Positions 25,540-34,031 of a DNA stretch of 34,031 bases are shown one piece after another (position 1 is the first letter of the stretch; each line of letters opens with the position of its first letter). Location of the stretch: positions 1 to 34,031 of IMG/VR virus record IMGVR_UViG_3300020418_000020. One strand, written 5' to 3'. The position numbers and the translations under genes were made by a program. Below the pieces are notes generated by a model. It was not told the origin of the DNA and did not search any database. It was given only the letters and a program-made list of their open reading frames with translations. Source of the DNA: a virus.

Positions 25540-28500
25540 TTAATATGGAGGGTTATCATCCATAGTAGCAGTTGTTGTATCTACATTCAATACATTTGAG
25601 TTAGCTCTCTTTGTATCATAGTAGAAATTATTATCAACAACTTTGTTTGCGACAGCTTGTTTTGCTTGTGCAAATGTCGCCTCTCCTATCTGTTTTACCT
25701 TAATAAATTCATCATCAACCTTGAGGATATCACCTTTTGATAGTGAACCAATACCAGCACCAACTGTGATGTTTTCACCACTTGCACTAATAGCATCTGC
25801 AACTTCTACAGTTAGGAGTTTATTTGTAATAGGTGTTTGTATAATATTGTCAATCAAGATCAATGCTTGTTTGTTTGGATCTTGAACTTTGAGAAGATGT
25901 GTGCCAGTTCCTAAGCCAGTAAACTCAAATGGCAATGATGTTGATAGACCAGAAACTCTAAAGTTTACATCATCAACCTTCTGAACAAATAATTCATTAG
26001 GCATGATGTTTGTTCCACATTCTACAGGAGTCAATTCTATGTTGTTAGTTGGAGTCGCACCACCAATATATGTTCCAGCAATCGTTATGACATTGGTTGA
26101 AGCGTATCCAGTTCCACCAGTCACAACACCAACATTAGAAATATCTAAATTAGAATCTCTAGTAATATTAAATATCGCACCAGAACCAGATCCATTATTT
26201 GTAGATGGAACATTAGTGTATGTTGTTTGTATACCGACTCTGGAACCTGTTGTTTTGGTAACAGGGAACAACAAGTTATTAGCTGGTGTTGCACCACCAA
26301 GATATGTACCAGCAATACCTACAGTATCACCAACAATATAACCTTCACCACCACTAATTAGAACAACAGCAGTGGATATACATTGTCCAGTTCCTTGATC
26401 AAAGTCAAACTTAACTTGGAATCTAGCACCAGATCCAGTTGTGGTGAAGCCAGGCAAACCACCATCAGCACTACCAAATCCATACAATGTAAACACTGCG
26501 CCTGGAGGATTTTGTGTAACAGCAGTTCCTGTAACAGGGCCTGGAATTTGAACATTATATCCATTCTCAAATAGAGAACTACCACCTACTCCAGAAGTTA
26601 CCGCAGCCATCACAATGTCCTTAGTTCCTGTTGTGTATGATGTAATTGCAATACCAATTTTAGATCCACCTTGAGTGTCAAGATTTACCACTTGTCCAGT
26701 TTGGAAATCATGATTTTGAATGCTAATAATATTCAGTGGAAGGTTCACATCTGTACTTGATGCTGCATTATATGATTTTTTAAATGCTGGATTACCATTG
26801 GTTTTTAATTGGAACTGTCTACTTCCAACTAACGTACCAGTCCTATCATGTTCTCCAGTAAATCCACTTGAAATGTCATCTATGTTCAAGACCTTGTTAG
26901 TCTTGTTCATGATGAAGCTCTTAATTGGTCTACCTTCTGGGAAGAAGATTCTTTGTACAGAACCATCATCTAATGCATCATCTTCCGTAACCATAGCAAA
27001 ATTATCTCTCTTACCCATATACATCTCGTTATCAATGTTCAAGATAAGGTCAACTGTGGTATCAACTGCTTGAACTCTCATGTTATTGGATTTGGCAATT
27101 CCAACAGATACTAAGTCTAATGTGTTAGCGTCATTCTTAGGATTACTCTCAATAACAAGATCTGAGAACTCTAAGAATCCAGATGGATGAACAATTGATT
27201 TAACAGACTCTTTCCATGTGTTATATGGTAAATTGCTCTTGATTGAATATGAGAATTTCTGGAAGTAGAAGTTATCTGATAATCTCTGACTGAAATCGTT
27301 AAGAATACCAAAATTCAAGTCATTTTTAGAAACTTTGTCTCTTGTGACACCAAGAGTTGTTGGCACGCTGAATCTGTTGACATCTCTTACGTTTCCTTTC
27401 AACTCAGATACTTGACCGAACAATGTATCGCCAGGTAAGAGAGTACCGATAGTATCTCTCAATCTAAGTTGACTGATGTTCACATTCCAACCATTTTCTG
27501 CTACAAATCCTTCAAACTTAGTAGATGTAACTTTCTCACCAGATAAGTACTTAGCATCATTGATAATAGTCATATTAAACTTCGCCATATCATTGAAGTT
27601 TACAATAGACCCTAATGTGAAGTCATCATCATAAGTTCCAAGTGTAACTGTAGATATTCCAGGCGCATCTGCCATACTGAACTGTACAGTTGCATTTGTA
27701 GTGTTTACACCTGTAACTGTGTAGAATGAGAAGTCATAATCGGATGAGTTGAAGTTACCTTCACCTGATTGTAGTGATGCTGGTTTAATTCTACAACCTT
27801 CAACAAATACCCTATCACCAATAGCAAATGGTAACTTAACATCTGTAGATGCATAACCAGTTGTCACTGGGATGTTGAATTGTGCATCCAATAACAATTC
27901 AGCAGTAACTGTAGTACCACTATGAGTAATATTGTCTATATCATAACCATTTGAGTTATTAGTTGTAATAATACTCAAAGGTTCTTTGAACTCAAACGCA
28001 TTTTGTATAATTTCTACACTATCAACAGCACCACCAGATACATGTGCTGCGATTGACACATTACTGTTACCTCTGACTGCAAGAGTCGGTGGCTGGTTAT
28101 ATCTACGTCCTCCATCAATAACTTGTATTTCATCTATCCTAGCAATACCACTAATATCAACAATAGCGGGAACTGCTAAGAATGGTAGTAAAGTTGGATC
28201 AGTTGGGTAATCAAATCCGTCTTTAATTCTTTCAATAGTATCAATCTGTCCTATTTCGGGAGAAGAGACTTTTACAATAGCATCCTGACCTTGTGTGCTT
28301 GCAAAACCAATAACTCTTGGAAGAACTGTATATCCTTTGCCTGGGAAGTTGATTTTAGTCTTGAATATCGGGCCCCTAGCAGAAAGTGATGTTGTACTGT
28401 ATGTAATTGTGCTTACACCAATTCTAGAAACAAATTTTTGTGATTCTAATGGTTTTTCTTTTAAGTTGAACGTAAATGTCTTATCATCTTTAATTAAAAC

Positions 28501-31500
28501 GCTATGTTCATTTTTAAGAATGATATCTCTAAATGTTATATTGTTTCTACCAGTAACTTCAACGTCAGATGATCCAAATGTCTTTCTTGTGTCGGATGGC
28601 ACAACAGAAGTCAAATCATAGAAAGTTTTACTTGGCCAGAAAAGTTCGGTATTGAGAGTTACAGTAGCATTGGCATTGCCAGGGATGCCATCTCTAGTAA
28701 TGTTAAATCCACCAGCGTTTGTTCCTTGAACATCAAGTCTATCGTTAAAATTGATATCTTCAAAGAAGTCCAATCTCATATCAGTCAAACTTGGATCAGA
28801 AACATCAAATGTTATGATATTACCTGTTGTAAAATTCAAAGGCGGGTTAATTTTAGCAATGAAACTTAAATTGTTAGCACTTGCAGTCGTGACTGTCGAT
28901 ATTGAAACTGGATTGGAGTCAAATACGTCAGATTTGTATTTGCAGAGTTTTATAAAGTCTGGATCTTCTCTAAGAACAAAATATGTCTCATTATTGATCA
29001 ATCCATTGATTGTATTTCCATTATCATAGTAAACAACTTTATCCCCGCTCTGTAAGTCTTGATCACCAATGTTTATCTGAGTCAAATCAGCAGAGAAACT
29101 TGTATATGTAAATCCAACTCGTTTTGTAGTGACTTTAGCAAGAACTGGGTCATATCTGATAATTGTTGATTCACTAGACTTAGGTAAAGCGTCAATTTTG
29201 ATTATATCACCAGCAACAAGTTCGTGAGCAGAAGAACAACCAACTTCACCGAAGAATCTTTCTACTTTAGTTGTTACTTGAGGATATGCAGTTGATAAAG
29301 AGTGTGCAAATCCAATATTAGAAGCAACGTTATAAAACCATATTGCATCAGCAGCTGTGGAGAATGCTACAGTAGTTAATCCAATATAATCTTTATCAAA
29401 GTTGACTGCATAGACCTCTCCATTAGGAAGCACTTCAGTTCCAACTCCAGAAGTTGCACCAGCAGCTACTTTTGCCCAAACAAGAGATGTGCCACCAATA
29501 CCCATGTTATAAACAAGTTTTTGTCCAGTAAAGAACTTGTGATTCTTAAGATATATTCTTTGTTGTGGTACAAAACGATTTTCTACAGTCTGAATCGCTT
29601 GTGTTCCTAAACCAGTGCTAGTAATTGTGTAATGTGTTCCTGTAGATCCAACACCAACTGTTTCTAGTGGATTAAAGTAGGTAAGATAGTTCTCAAAAGT
29701 AAATTGTGAAATTGTTGACGTTCCAACAGGGAACAAGAACTTATCTGGTTTTAATATTACATTATCAATGCCTGATTGGTGAGTTATCGCAGCACCAACA
29801 AAGTTTTCTCTGTTTACGAACAATCTGGAGAAGTTAGTATCAATACCAGTGACAATCATAGTCTCTGTGCCAACACCAATATGATCACTTGGAGTAAAAC
29901 CTCTAGTATCAGTCACAAAGATATGTGTAGATACTCCAGTATTTGTTACAGTGTCTACGAATGTAGAAAGACCAACTTTTCTACTAATAACTTGAACTTT
30001 TTGAGCTCCATTGAACTCTGTAAACTGAGATGTATCAATACCACTCAATATGACTGTTTCACCATCTGCTATGCCATGTGGAACTGTAGTAACACCAACA
30101 ATGTTTCTCTTATCGAGTCTAAGTGTAGTGCCAGTGAATGTGTTGATACCTATTTCAACAGAACTTACTTGTTTACCTAAAAGTTCACTTACAACTATGT
30201 TAGCACCAGCACCATTAGTTCCTTTATTGTCTAATTCGAGTGGGTCGTCAATTTTATACCCATCTCCTCTAGAAAAAATAGTAACAGATGATATTCCAGC
30301 ACTCTTTGTTTTTATAACTTCAAATTCTTGCTTCAATACATCTTTTACATCATCAATCAACTCATAGTCAGAGTTACCGTATGATAGGTAGTATGGAGAT
30401 ATGTTTCTTACCAGATCTCTACTTGCTATATCAATATCTTGGTTGAAGAAAGTGACAAAGTTTTCTTCTATAGGAGTATCTTTAAACTGTCCACCAACCA
30501 TATATGGGAACTTAGGTTTAGCAACACCACTAGAGTCAACATCGACACTATAGAAGTAGGCATACGTTCCATCTGGATATTGTGGAGTCACACAATACCT
30601 ACCACCGTGTATGTCTAGGTCGCCAGAGTTGTCAAAGACATAATCATTAACAAAGTATCCAAATGCAAAGCCAGGAGGTCTTAGACCCGCTTTAACACTT
30701 GTATCAAGAATATAACCACTACTCAATCTTCTAATAGCACCACCGACTGCGTTCTGATATCCATATGGGCCATAAATGGGATTACCATCATATGCATAAC
30801 CCAGAATAGGTGAGTGGAAAGCGTTAGGTGTTTCTAAGTTACCAGAATCAATATTATCTCCTAATTGATATCTCAATTTTTGGGGAGGATACATTCCAAT
30901 AGTTTGTAATTGGAACTCTGGGTTTGTGCTTGGTTTTGTTAGTATAGAATCTTCAACGTTGATGATATTTTCATTTTTTTGAACTTGGTTAATCTTCCAT
31001 TCACGAACATTACCAATAAACTTAGCACTCTTACCTCTGTTCTGTAATATCATGGTAGTGTCACTTACACCATAACCAATACCACCATCCAATATTTGTA
31101 CGCCAGTAATTTTGTTATCTGTGATTATAGGACGTACATCTCCAAAGCTACCTGTGGGGGATGAGATAATAATATCAGAGTCTTCACGATATCCGTTACC
31201 ATTTGCAAGTATCTGAACACCAATAATAGATCCACCAATAATAATTGGTTTGAGAAGAGCTAAAGATGTAACTGTGGCGATACCAACATCGGGTCTTCTA
31301 TGAAAGTCCATGATATTAGTACAACCATAACCAATACCACCTTGCTCCAGATAAACATTATCAATCGAACCAAGAACTATTGGATCTATCTCTGGTTTTA
31401 TCACAGTGGTAGCAGCAAGACCTGATAATGACTCAATCTTTACTGATATGGGTGGATACTTTATAGTATGTTTACCACTGCCCAATCCACGAATTACAAC

Positions 31501-34031
31501 GGTTTTATTTTTGTCATAATTTGTAAAATTTCTTTGTGAGGAAACCCCAACATCACAAAGTTTGAATCTATTAGGATCTATAACTTTGACAGCGTACTGT
31601 GTTGAAGTTGAGAGACCATTAGCAACAGTTCCATCGGTAGAATACTCAACGATCTCTCCGTTATTGAAGTGATGATCGTATGCCAGTATATAATCGTCAG
31701 ATGTACTAATACCAGATTGAATGTCTCCGTTAACAGGTCTTGCTGGAATGATTACTTTTCTATTTGAATATCCAGACCCAGCATTTTTTACATAGATCTT
31801 GGTTATTGTATTTTTTGACTTGACTGTGGTAAATCTATGAAAACCAAAACTTATATTTCCAATGTTAACAGTATTGATTCCAGCTTTAGCATCTTCTGGA
31901 GTATTATGTAACTTAATTCTTTTCTCATTTACTGGAGCAACATAGTAAGCAGATCCACTAACGACGTTTACAATCGGTGTGTTACCTCTTGCATCATAGA
32001 TGATACCTTCACCAGTTTCAAAGTTATGTCTATCTTCAAATGAAATACTTTCGTCAGTTGTGTTAACTGATGATCCATCTGCCTTAAAGTTAGCAACAAT
32101 TCTACCTCTTACGAGATTAGACTCAAGAACAGCACCACTACCATTACCACCTTCTACGGTAATCTTTGGTTTCTCTTGATATCCAATGCCAGGAGATACA
32201 AGTTTTACTTCTTTGAAAGATCCAACAACGTTAGCGTGACCTAGAGCATCAAATCCTTGTTGATCTTTGATGATAAGTGGAGGGCCTTTAATTACATCAT
32301 AACCTGAGCCTGGATTTGTAACAGTAATGCTTGTAATATCACCATGAAAGATCTGTTCATCAAAAACAGTAGGAGGGAATAGTTCAACACCATTCGCCAT
32401 CAATCCTACAGGTCTGTTGTTAACATCTCTCTTATTAGGATCATCAAATAATTCTTTTTCTTTTACAAAGGGATACTTTCTAAGTATCTTCTGATTTTTA
32501 AGTGTTTTGTTTTCCCATCCAGATTTGTAGATGTATTGGCCAGGAGTTCCTGTTCTAACAGCGATGTACTTCTTAGCAAATACGTCAGAACCACTATATG
32601 AAAGATAAAAATCAGTTTGGTTGATTGCAGTTACAAAATAGATACCAGTATTGATTCCACTGTTAGTTGTATTGTCCCAATAGATTCTATCACCAGTTAC
32701 ATAATTGTGTGCTAATAGACTAGTCCCTGCGGCAGGGTCGAAGGCGGGGTCATATGATTGAATGGTATAAGTAAACCCACCACCAAGCAAAGGCGTGCCA
32801 AATCCGTCTACAACCTCAATTGAACTAGTTTTTACCCATACCTTATTGTCAGTTGCAAAGATTGGGTAGTTTGGTAGACCAGAAGAAGCGACATAATAGA
32901 ACTTCTCTTGCTTATCAAGGTAACTATTCTGAATACCAACAGGGAAGTTGTCAACACCAGCAAAATAATTATTATTATGTGATGCTTTTGTAACTGTCTT
33001 TGTAATTACTGTTGGATTAGTTGGTATAGTACCGCTAGTTTGTACAACAACTGTATTAGCGTAAACTTGTGCTACATTTGTAGAATCATACTCGATCAAT
33101 TTGACTGTAATGTCCTGTTCTTGGCCAAGATCATTTTTAATCTTTAATATCTCATCAACGTAAAAAACACAAGAGTCAAATATTGAAATTCTGAAAGTAT
33201 TGACGTTTACTTGGTTAATATCTGAGATTGTATGACTAGATGGTACATTGTAGATCCAATTATTGAATTGAGCATTGTCAGATAAATCTCTACCGAAAGA
33301 AAGTAACTTTAAACTATCACCAACTTGCATATTTGTCGATTGAGAAGTATCCACTTCATCAATAACGTTTACAAGTCTGAATTGTAGTAATGATGTTTGT
33401 CCAAATCCAGCATAAGCGTATGCAAGTTTGTTTTCTAGGATATCTGCACCAAAAACCAGAGATGTTGAGATACCAGTAACACCTAAAAACTGGTTTACAG
33501 TCTTATCAGTATATCTTAGGTTCAAGAAGTTAGCACCTTCTCTTGGTTTGACCAATAGAGTACCACTTTGTCCAAATCCGACTGTAGAGTCAACTACAAG
33601 TGTCTCAGAATCCTCTGGAGTAATCTCTAATGCTTTTGTTTTACCAGGCACAGTAAAATTACCATCAAATGATGTAGAGTCAAGAGAGATCTCATAGAAA
33701 TCGGTTTGATTGATTGGTCTATACTCTACATTGTAGATCGAAGCACTTACAGTTCCAATACCAGCTACATCTTGATACAGAAAGTTACCGATTGTCTGTA
33801 ATGGTTGTCCACCAAACAAGTTTTCTACTAAAACGTGCTTAGTTTTGAAATATACGTTTGCTGAAGCAGTAAGAGTTTTTTCAATTGGTTTAATTAACTC
33901 AATTTCTTCACCATACAGTAATTTGAAAAGAATCTGATACGAAGCATCAGTTCCTTTCGACATATAGAAGTCTTTTGCCCTTGTAAGAATATTAGTTACT
34001 GATGTACCAGGCTGAAAAGTTCTATTTTCAA
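25540..34031 (-). CDS. 7: Giant baseplate wedge gp7 homologue (5' end outside window)
   Basis: The frame stays open from 34029 to the right edge, so the ATG at 33963 is internal; at least 2829 residues are encoded here. Two blocks match the C-terminal part of T4 gp7 as I remember it: AKDFYMSKGTDASYQILFK with LLYGEEIEL (~34000-33880; T4 YDFYSTKGIEASYKFLFK, VLYNEEVEI) and SIKSNLPYNTWKESVKS with IVHPSG (~27250-27180; T4 KIKSNLPSSRWKSDVIRFVHPVG). In T4 these are about 130 residues apart; here about 2200. The insert contains a YHYH-type domain (~30820-30490: GYAYDGNPIYGPYGY, LDIHGGRYCVTPQYPDGTYA, FPYMVG), glycine-rich GGxGY modules, and 'H-x-F-x-x-G-E-x-V-Y' repeats. gp7 is the wedge backbone that contacts gp10 and gp8. 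After its stop comes a late promoter. Confidence 0.85.
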   Translation of the reverse strand, partial: ENRTFQPGTSVTNILTRAKDFYMSKGTDASYQILFKLLYGEEIELIKPIEKTLTASANVYFKTKHVLVENLFGGQPLQTIGNFLYQDVAGIGTVSASIYNVEYRPINQTDFYEISLDSTSFDGNFTVPGKTKALEITPEDSETLVVDSTVGFGQSGTLLVKPREGANFLNLRYTDKTVNQFLGVTGISTSLVFGADILENKLAYAYAGFGQTSLLQFRLVNVIDEVDTSQSTNMQVGDSLKLLSFGRDLSDNAQFNNWIYNVPSSHTISDINQVNVNTFRISIFDSCVFYVDEILKIKNDLGQEQDITVKLIEYDSTNVAQVYANTVVVQTSGTIPTNPTVITKTVTKASHNNNYFAGVDNFPVGIQNSYLDKQEKFYYVASSGLPNYPIFATDNKVWVKTSSIEVVDGFGTPLLGGGFTYTIQSYDPAFDPAAGTSLLAHNYVTGDRIYWDNTTNSGINTGIYFVTAINQTDFYLSYSGSDVFAKKYIAVRTGTPGQYIYKSGWENKTLKNQKILRKYPFVKEKELFDDPNKRDVNNRPVGLMANGVELFPPTVFDEQIFHGDITSITVTNPGSGYDVIKGPPLIIKDQQGFDALGHANVVGSFKEVKLVSPGIGYQEKPKITVEGGNGSGAVLESNLVRGRIVANFKADGSSVNTTDESISFEDRHNFETGEGIIYDARGNTPIVNVVSGSAYYVAPVNEKRIKLHNTPEDAKAGINTVNIGNISFGFHRFTTVKSKNTITKIYVKNAGSGYSNRKVIIPARPVNGDIQSGISTSDDYILAYDHHFNNGEIVEYSTDGTVANGLSTSTQYAVKVIDPNRFKLCDVGVSSQRNFTNYDKNKTVVIRGLGSGKHTIKYPPISVKIESLSGLAATTVIKPEIDPIVLGSIDNVYLEQGGIGYGCTNIMDFHRRPDVGIATVTSLALLKPIIIGGSIIGVQILANGNGYREDSDIIISSPTGSFGDVRPIITDNKITGVQILDGGIGYGVSDTTMILQNRGKSAKFIGNVREWKINQVQKNENIINVEDSILTKPSTNPEFQLQTIGMYPPQKLRYQLGDNIDSGNLETPNAFHSPILGYAYDGNPIYGPYGYQNAVGGAIRRLSSGYILDTSVKAGLRPPGFAFGYFVNDYVFDNSGDLDIHGGRYCVTPQYPDGTYAYFYSVDVDSSGVAKPKFPYMVGGQFKDTPIEENFVTFFNQDIDIASRDLVRNISPYYLSYGNSDYELIDDVKDVLKQEFEVIKTKSAGISSVTIFSRGDGYKIDDPLELDNKGTNGAGANIVVSELLGKQVSSVEIGINTFTGTTLRLDKRNIVGVTTVPHGIADGETVILSGIDTSQFTEFNGAQKVQVISRKVGLSTFVDTVTNTGVSTHIFVTDTRGFTPSDHIGVGTETMIVTGIDTNFSRLFVNRENFVGAAITHQSGIDNVILKPDKFLFPVGTSTISQFTFENYLTYFNPLETVGVGSTGTHYTITSTGLGTQAIQTVENRFVPQQRIYLKNHKFFTGQKLVYNMGIGGTSLVWAKVAAGATSGVGTEVLPNGEVYAVNFDKDYIGLTTVAFSTAADAIWFYNVASNIGFAHSLSTAYPQVTTKVERFFGEVGCSSAHELVAGDIIKIDALPKSSESTIIRYDPVLAKVTTKRVGFTYTSFSADLTQINIGDQDLQSGDKVVYYDNGNTINGLINNETYFVLREDPDFIKLCKYKSDVFDSNPVSISTVTTASANNLSFIAKINPPLNFTTGNIITFDVSDPSLTDMRLDFFEDINFNDRLDVQGTNAGGFNITRDGIPGNANATVTLNTELFWPSKTFYDLTSVVPSDTRKTFGSSDVEVTGRNNITFRDIILKNEHSVLIKDDKTFTFNLKEKPLESQKFVSRIGVSTITYSTTSLSARGPIFKTKINFPGKGYTVLPRVIGFASTQGQDAIVKVSSPEIGQIDTIERIKDGFDYPTDPTLLPFLAVPAIVDISGIARIDEIQVIDGGRRYNQPPTLAVRGNSNVSIAAHVSGGAVDSVEIIQNAFEFKEPLSIITTNNSNGYDIDNITHSGTTVTAELLLDAQFNIPVTTGYASTDVKLPFAIGDRVFVEGCRIKPASLQSGEGNFNSSDYDFSFYTVTGVNTTNATVQFSMADAPGISTVTLGTYDDDFTLGSIVNFNDMAKFNMTIINDAKYLSGEKVTSTKFEGFVAENGWNVNISQLRLRDTIGTLLPGDTLFGQVSELKGNVRDVNRFSVPTTLGVTRDKVSKNDLNFGILNDFSQRLSDNFYFQKFSYSIKSNLPYNTWKESVKSIVHPSGFLEFSDLVIESNPKNDANTLDLVSVGIAKSNNMRVQAVDTTVDLILNIDNEMYMGKRDNFAMVTEDDALDDGSVQRIFFPEGRPIKSFIMNKTNKVLNIDDISSGFTGEHDRTGTLVGSRQFQLKTNGNPAFKKSYNAASSTDVNLPLNIISIQNHDFQTGQVVNLDTQGGSKIGIAITSYTTGTKDIVMAAVTSGVGGSSLFENGYNVQIPGPVTGTAVTQNPPGAVFTLYGFGSADGGLPGFTTTGSGARFQVKFDFDQGTGQCISTAVVLISGGEGYIVGDTVGIAGTYLGGATPANNLLFPVTKTTGSRVGIQTTYTNVPSTNNGSGSGAIFNITRDSNLDISNVGVVTGGTGYASTNVITIAGTYIGGATPTNNIELTPVECGTNIMPNELFVQKVDDVNFRVSGLSTSLPFEFTGLGTGTHLLKVQDPNKQALILIDNIIQTPITNKLLTVEVADAISASGENITVGAGIGSLSKGDILKVDDEFIKVKQIGEATFAQAKQAVANKVVDNNFYYDTKRANSNVLNVDTTTATMDDNPPY
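26020..26490 (-). repeat. Tandem coding duplication in the gp7-like gene
   Basis: Two adjacent units read GSGARFQVKF ... GGEGYIVGDTVGIAGTYLGG with ATPANNLLFPV, then GSGAIFNITRD ... GGTGYASTNVITIAGTYIGG with ATPTNNIELTPV. The DNA of the GTY-GG-ATP segment is also similar between copies (around 26045-26085 and 26280-26320), pointing to a fairly recent duplication. Confidence 0.75.

Noticed and set aside
33961-33963. ATG as the start of a 2807-residue gene
   Set aside because: The frame is open upstream to the window edge and the conserved DFYxSKGTDASY motif crosses this Met, so the gene begins outside the window.

Overview
The window is a 34 kb piece of the virion (baseplate and tail) module of a tailed phage. 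It most resembles the T4-like myoviruses of marine bacteria (the cyanophage and pelagiphage group). The evidence is recognisable homologues of T4 baseplate wedge proteins gp7 and gp8, an N-terminal motif shared with T4 gp10, a DUF4815-type structural protein, and T4-type late promoter octamers (TATAAATA and near variants) at several gene junctions. The DNA is AT-rich. I cannot tell the host (Prochlorococcus, Synechococcus, SAR11 or another) from this window. All family assignments rest on remembered motifs, not on a search.

Every gene lies on the minus strand, so transcription runs from 34031 down to 1 with almost no non-coding DNA. The order is: gp7-like wedge protein (34031-25540, 5' end outside the window); a short fibre-like protein with a gp10-type N-terminus (25509-24487); a 3000-residue repeat protein (24473-15471); gp8-like wedge protein (15437-13842); a 2506-residue DUF4815 protein (13835-6315); a cluster of four small and medium genes (6315-4025); a strong intrinsic terminator; and a very large repeat protein starting at a TTG codon at 3952 and running off the left edge. 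Both outermost genes are incomplete. The left one is easy to miss because it has neither an ATG start nor a stop inside the window.

Compared with T4, three things stand out. The wedge proteins are greatly enlarged: the gp7 homologue carries about 2100 residues, including a YHYH-type domain, between two motifs that are close together in T4. Two genes (the fibre and the 3000-residue protein) sit between gp7 and gp8, which are adjacent in T4, and this cassette is bracketed by two near-identical promoter/leader sequences containing an AAAAACGTTTTT palindrome. The giant proteins are built from modular repeats, including a 12-copy unit with an invariant Cys-x-x-Asp followed by Tyr-Pro-Arg/Lys.

Functionally the genes probably build the baseplate wedge periphery and the fibres attached to it. 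gp7, gp8 and the DUF4815 protein would form the wedge scaffold, and the repeat-rich proteins and fibre would form the surface that meets the host. No tRNA, CRISPR, integrase, insertion sequence, lysis gene or metabolic gene was seen.
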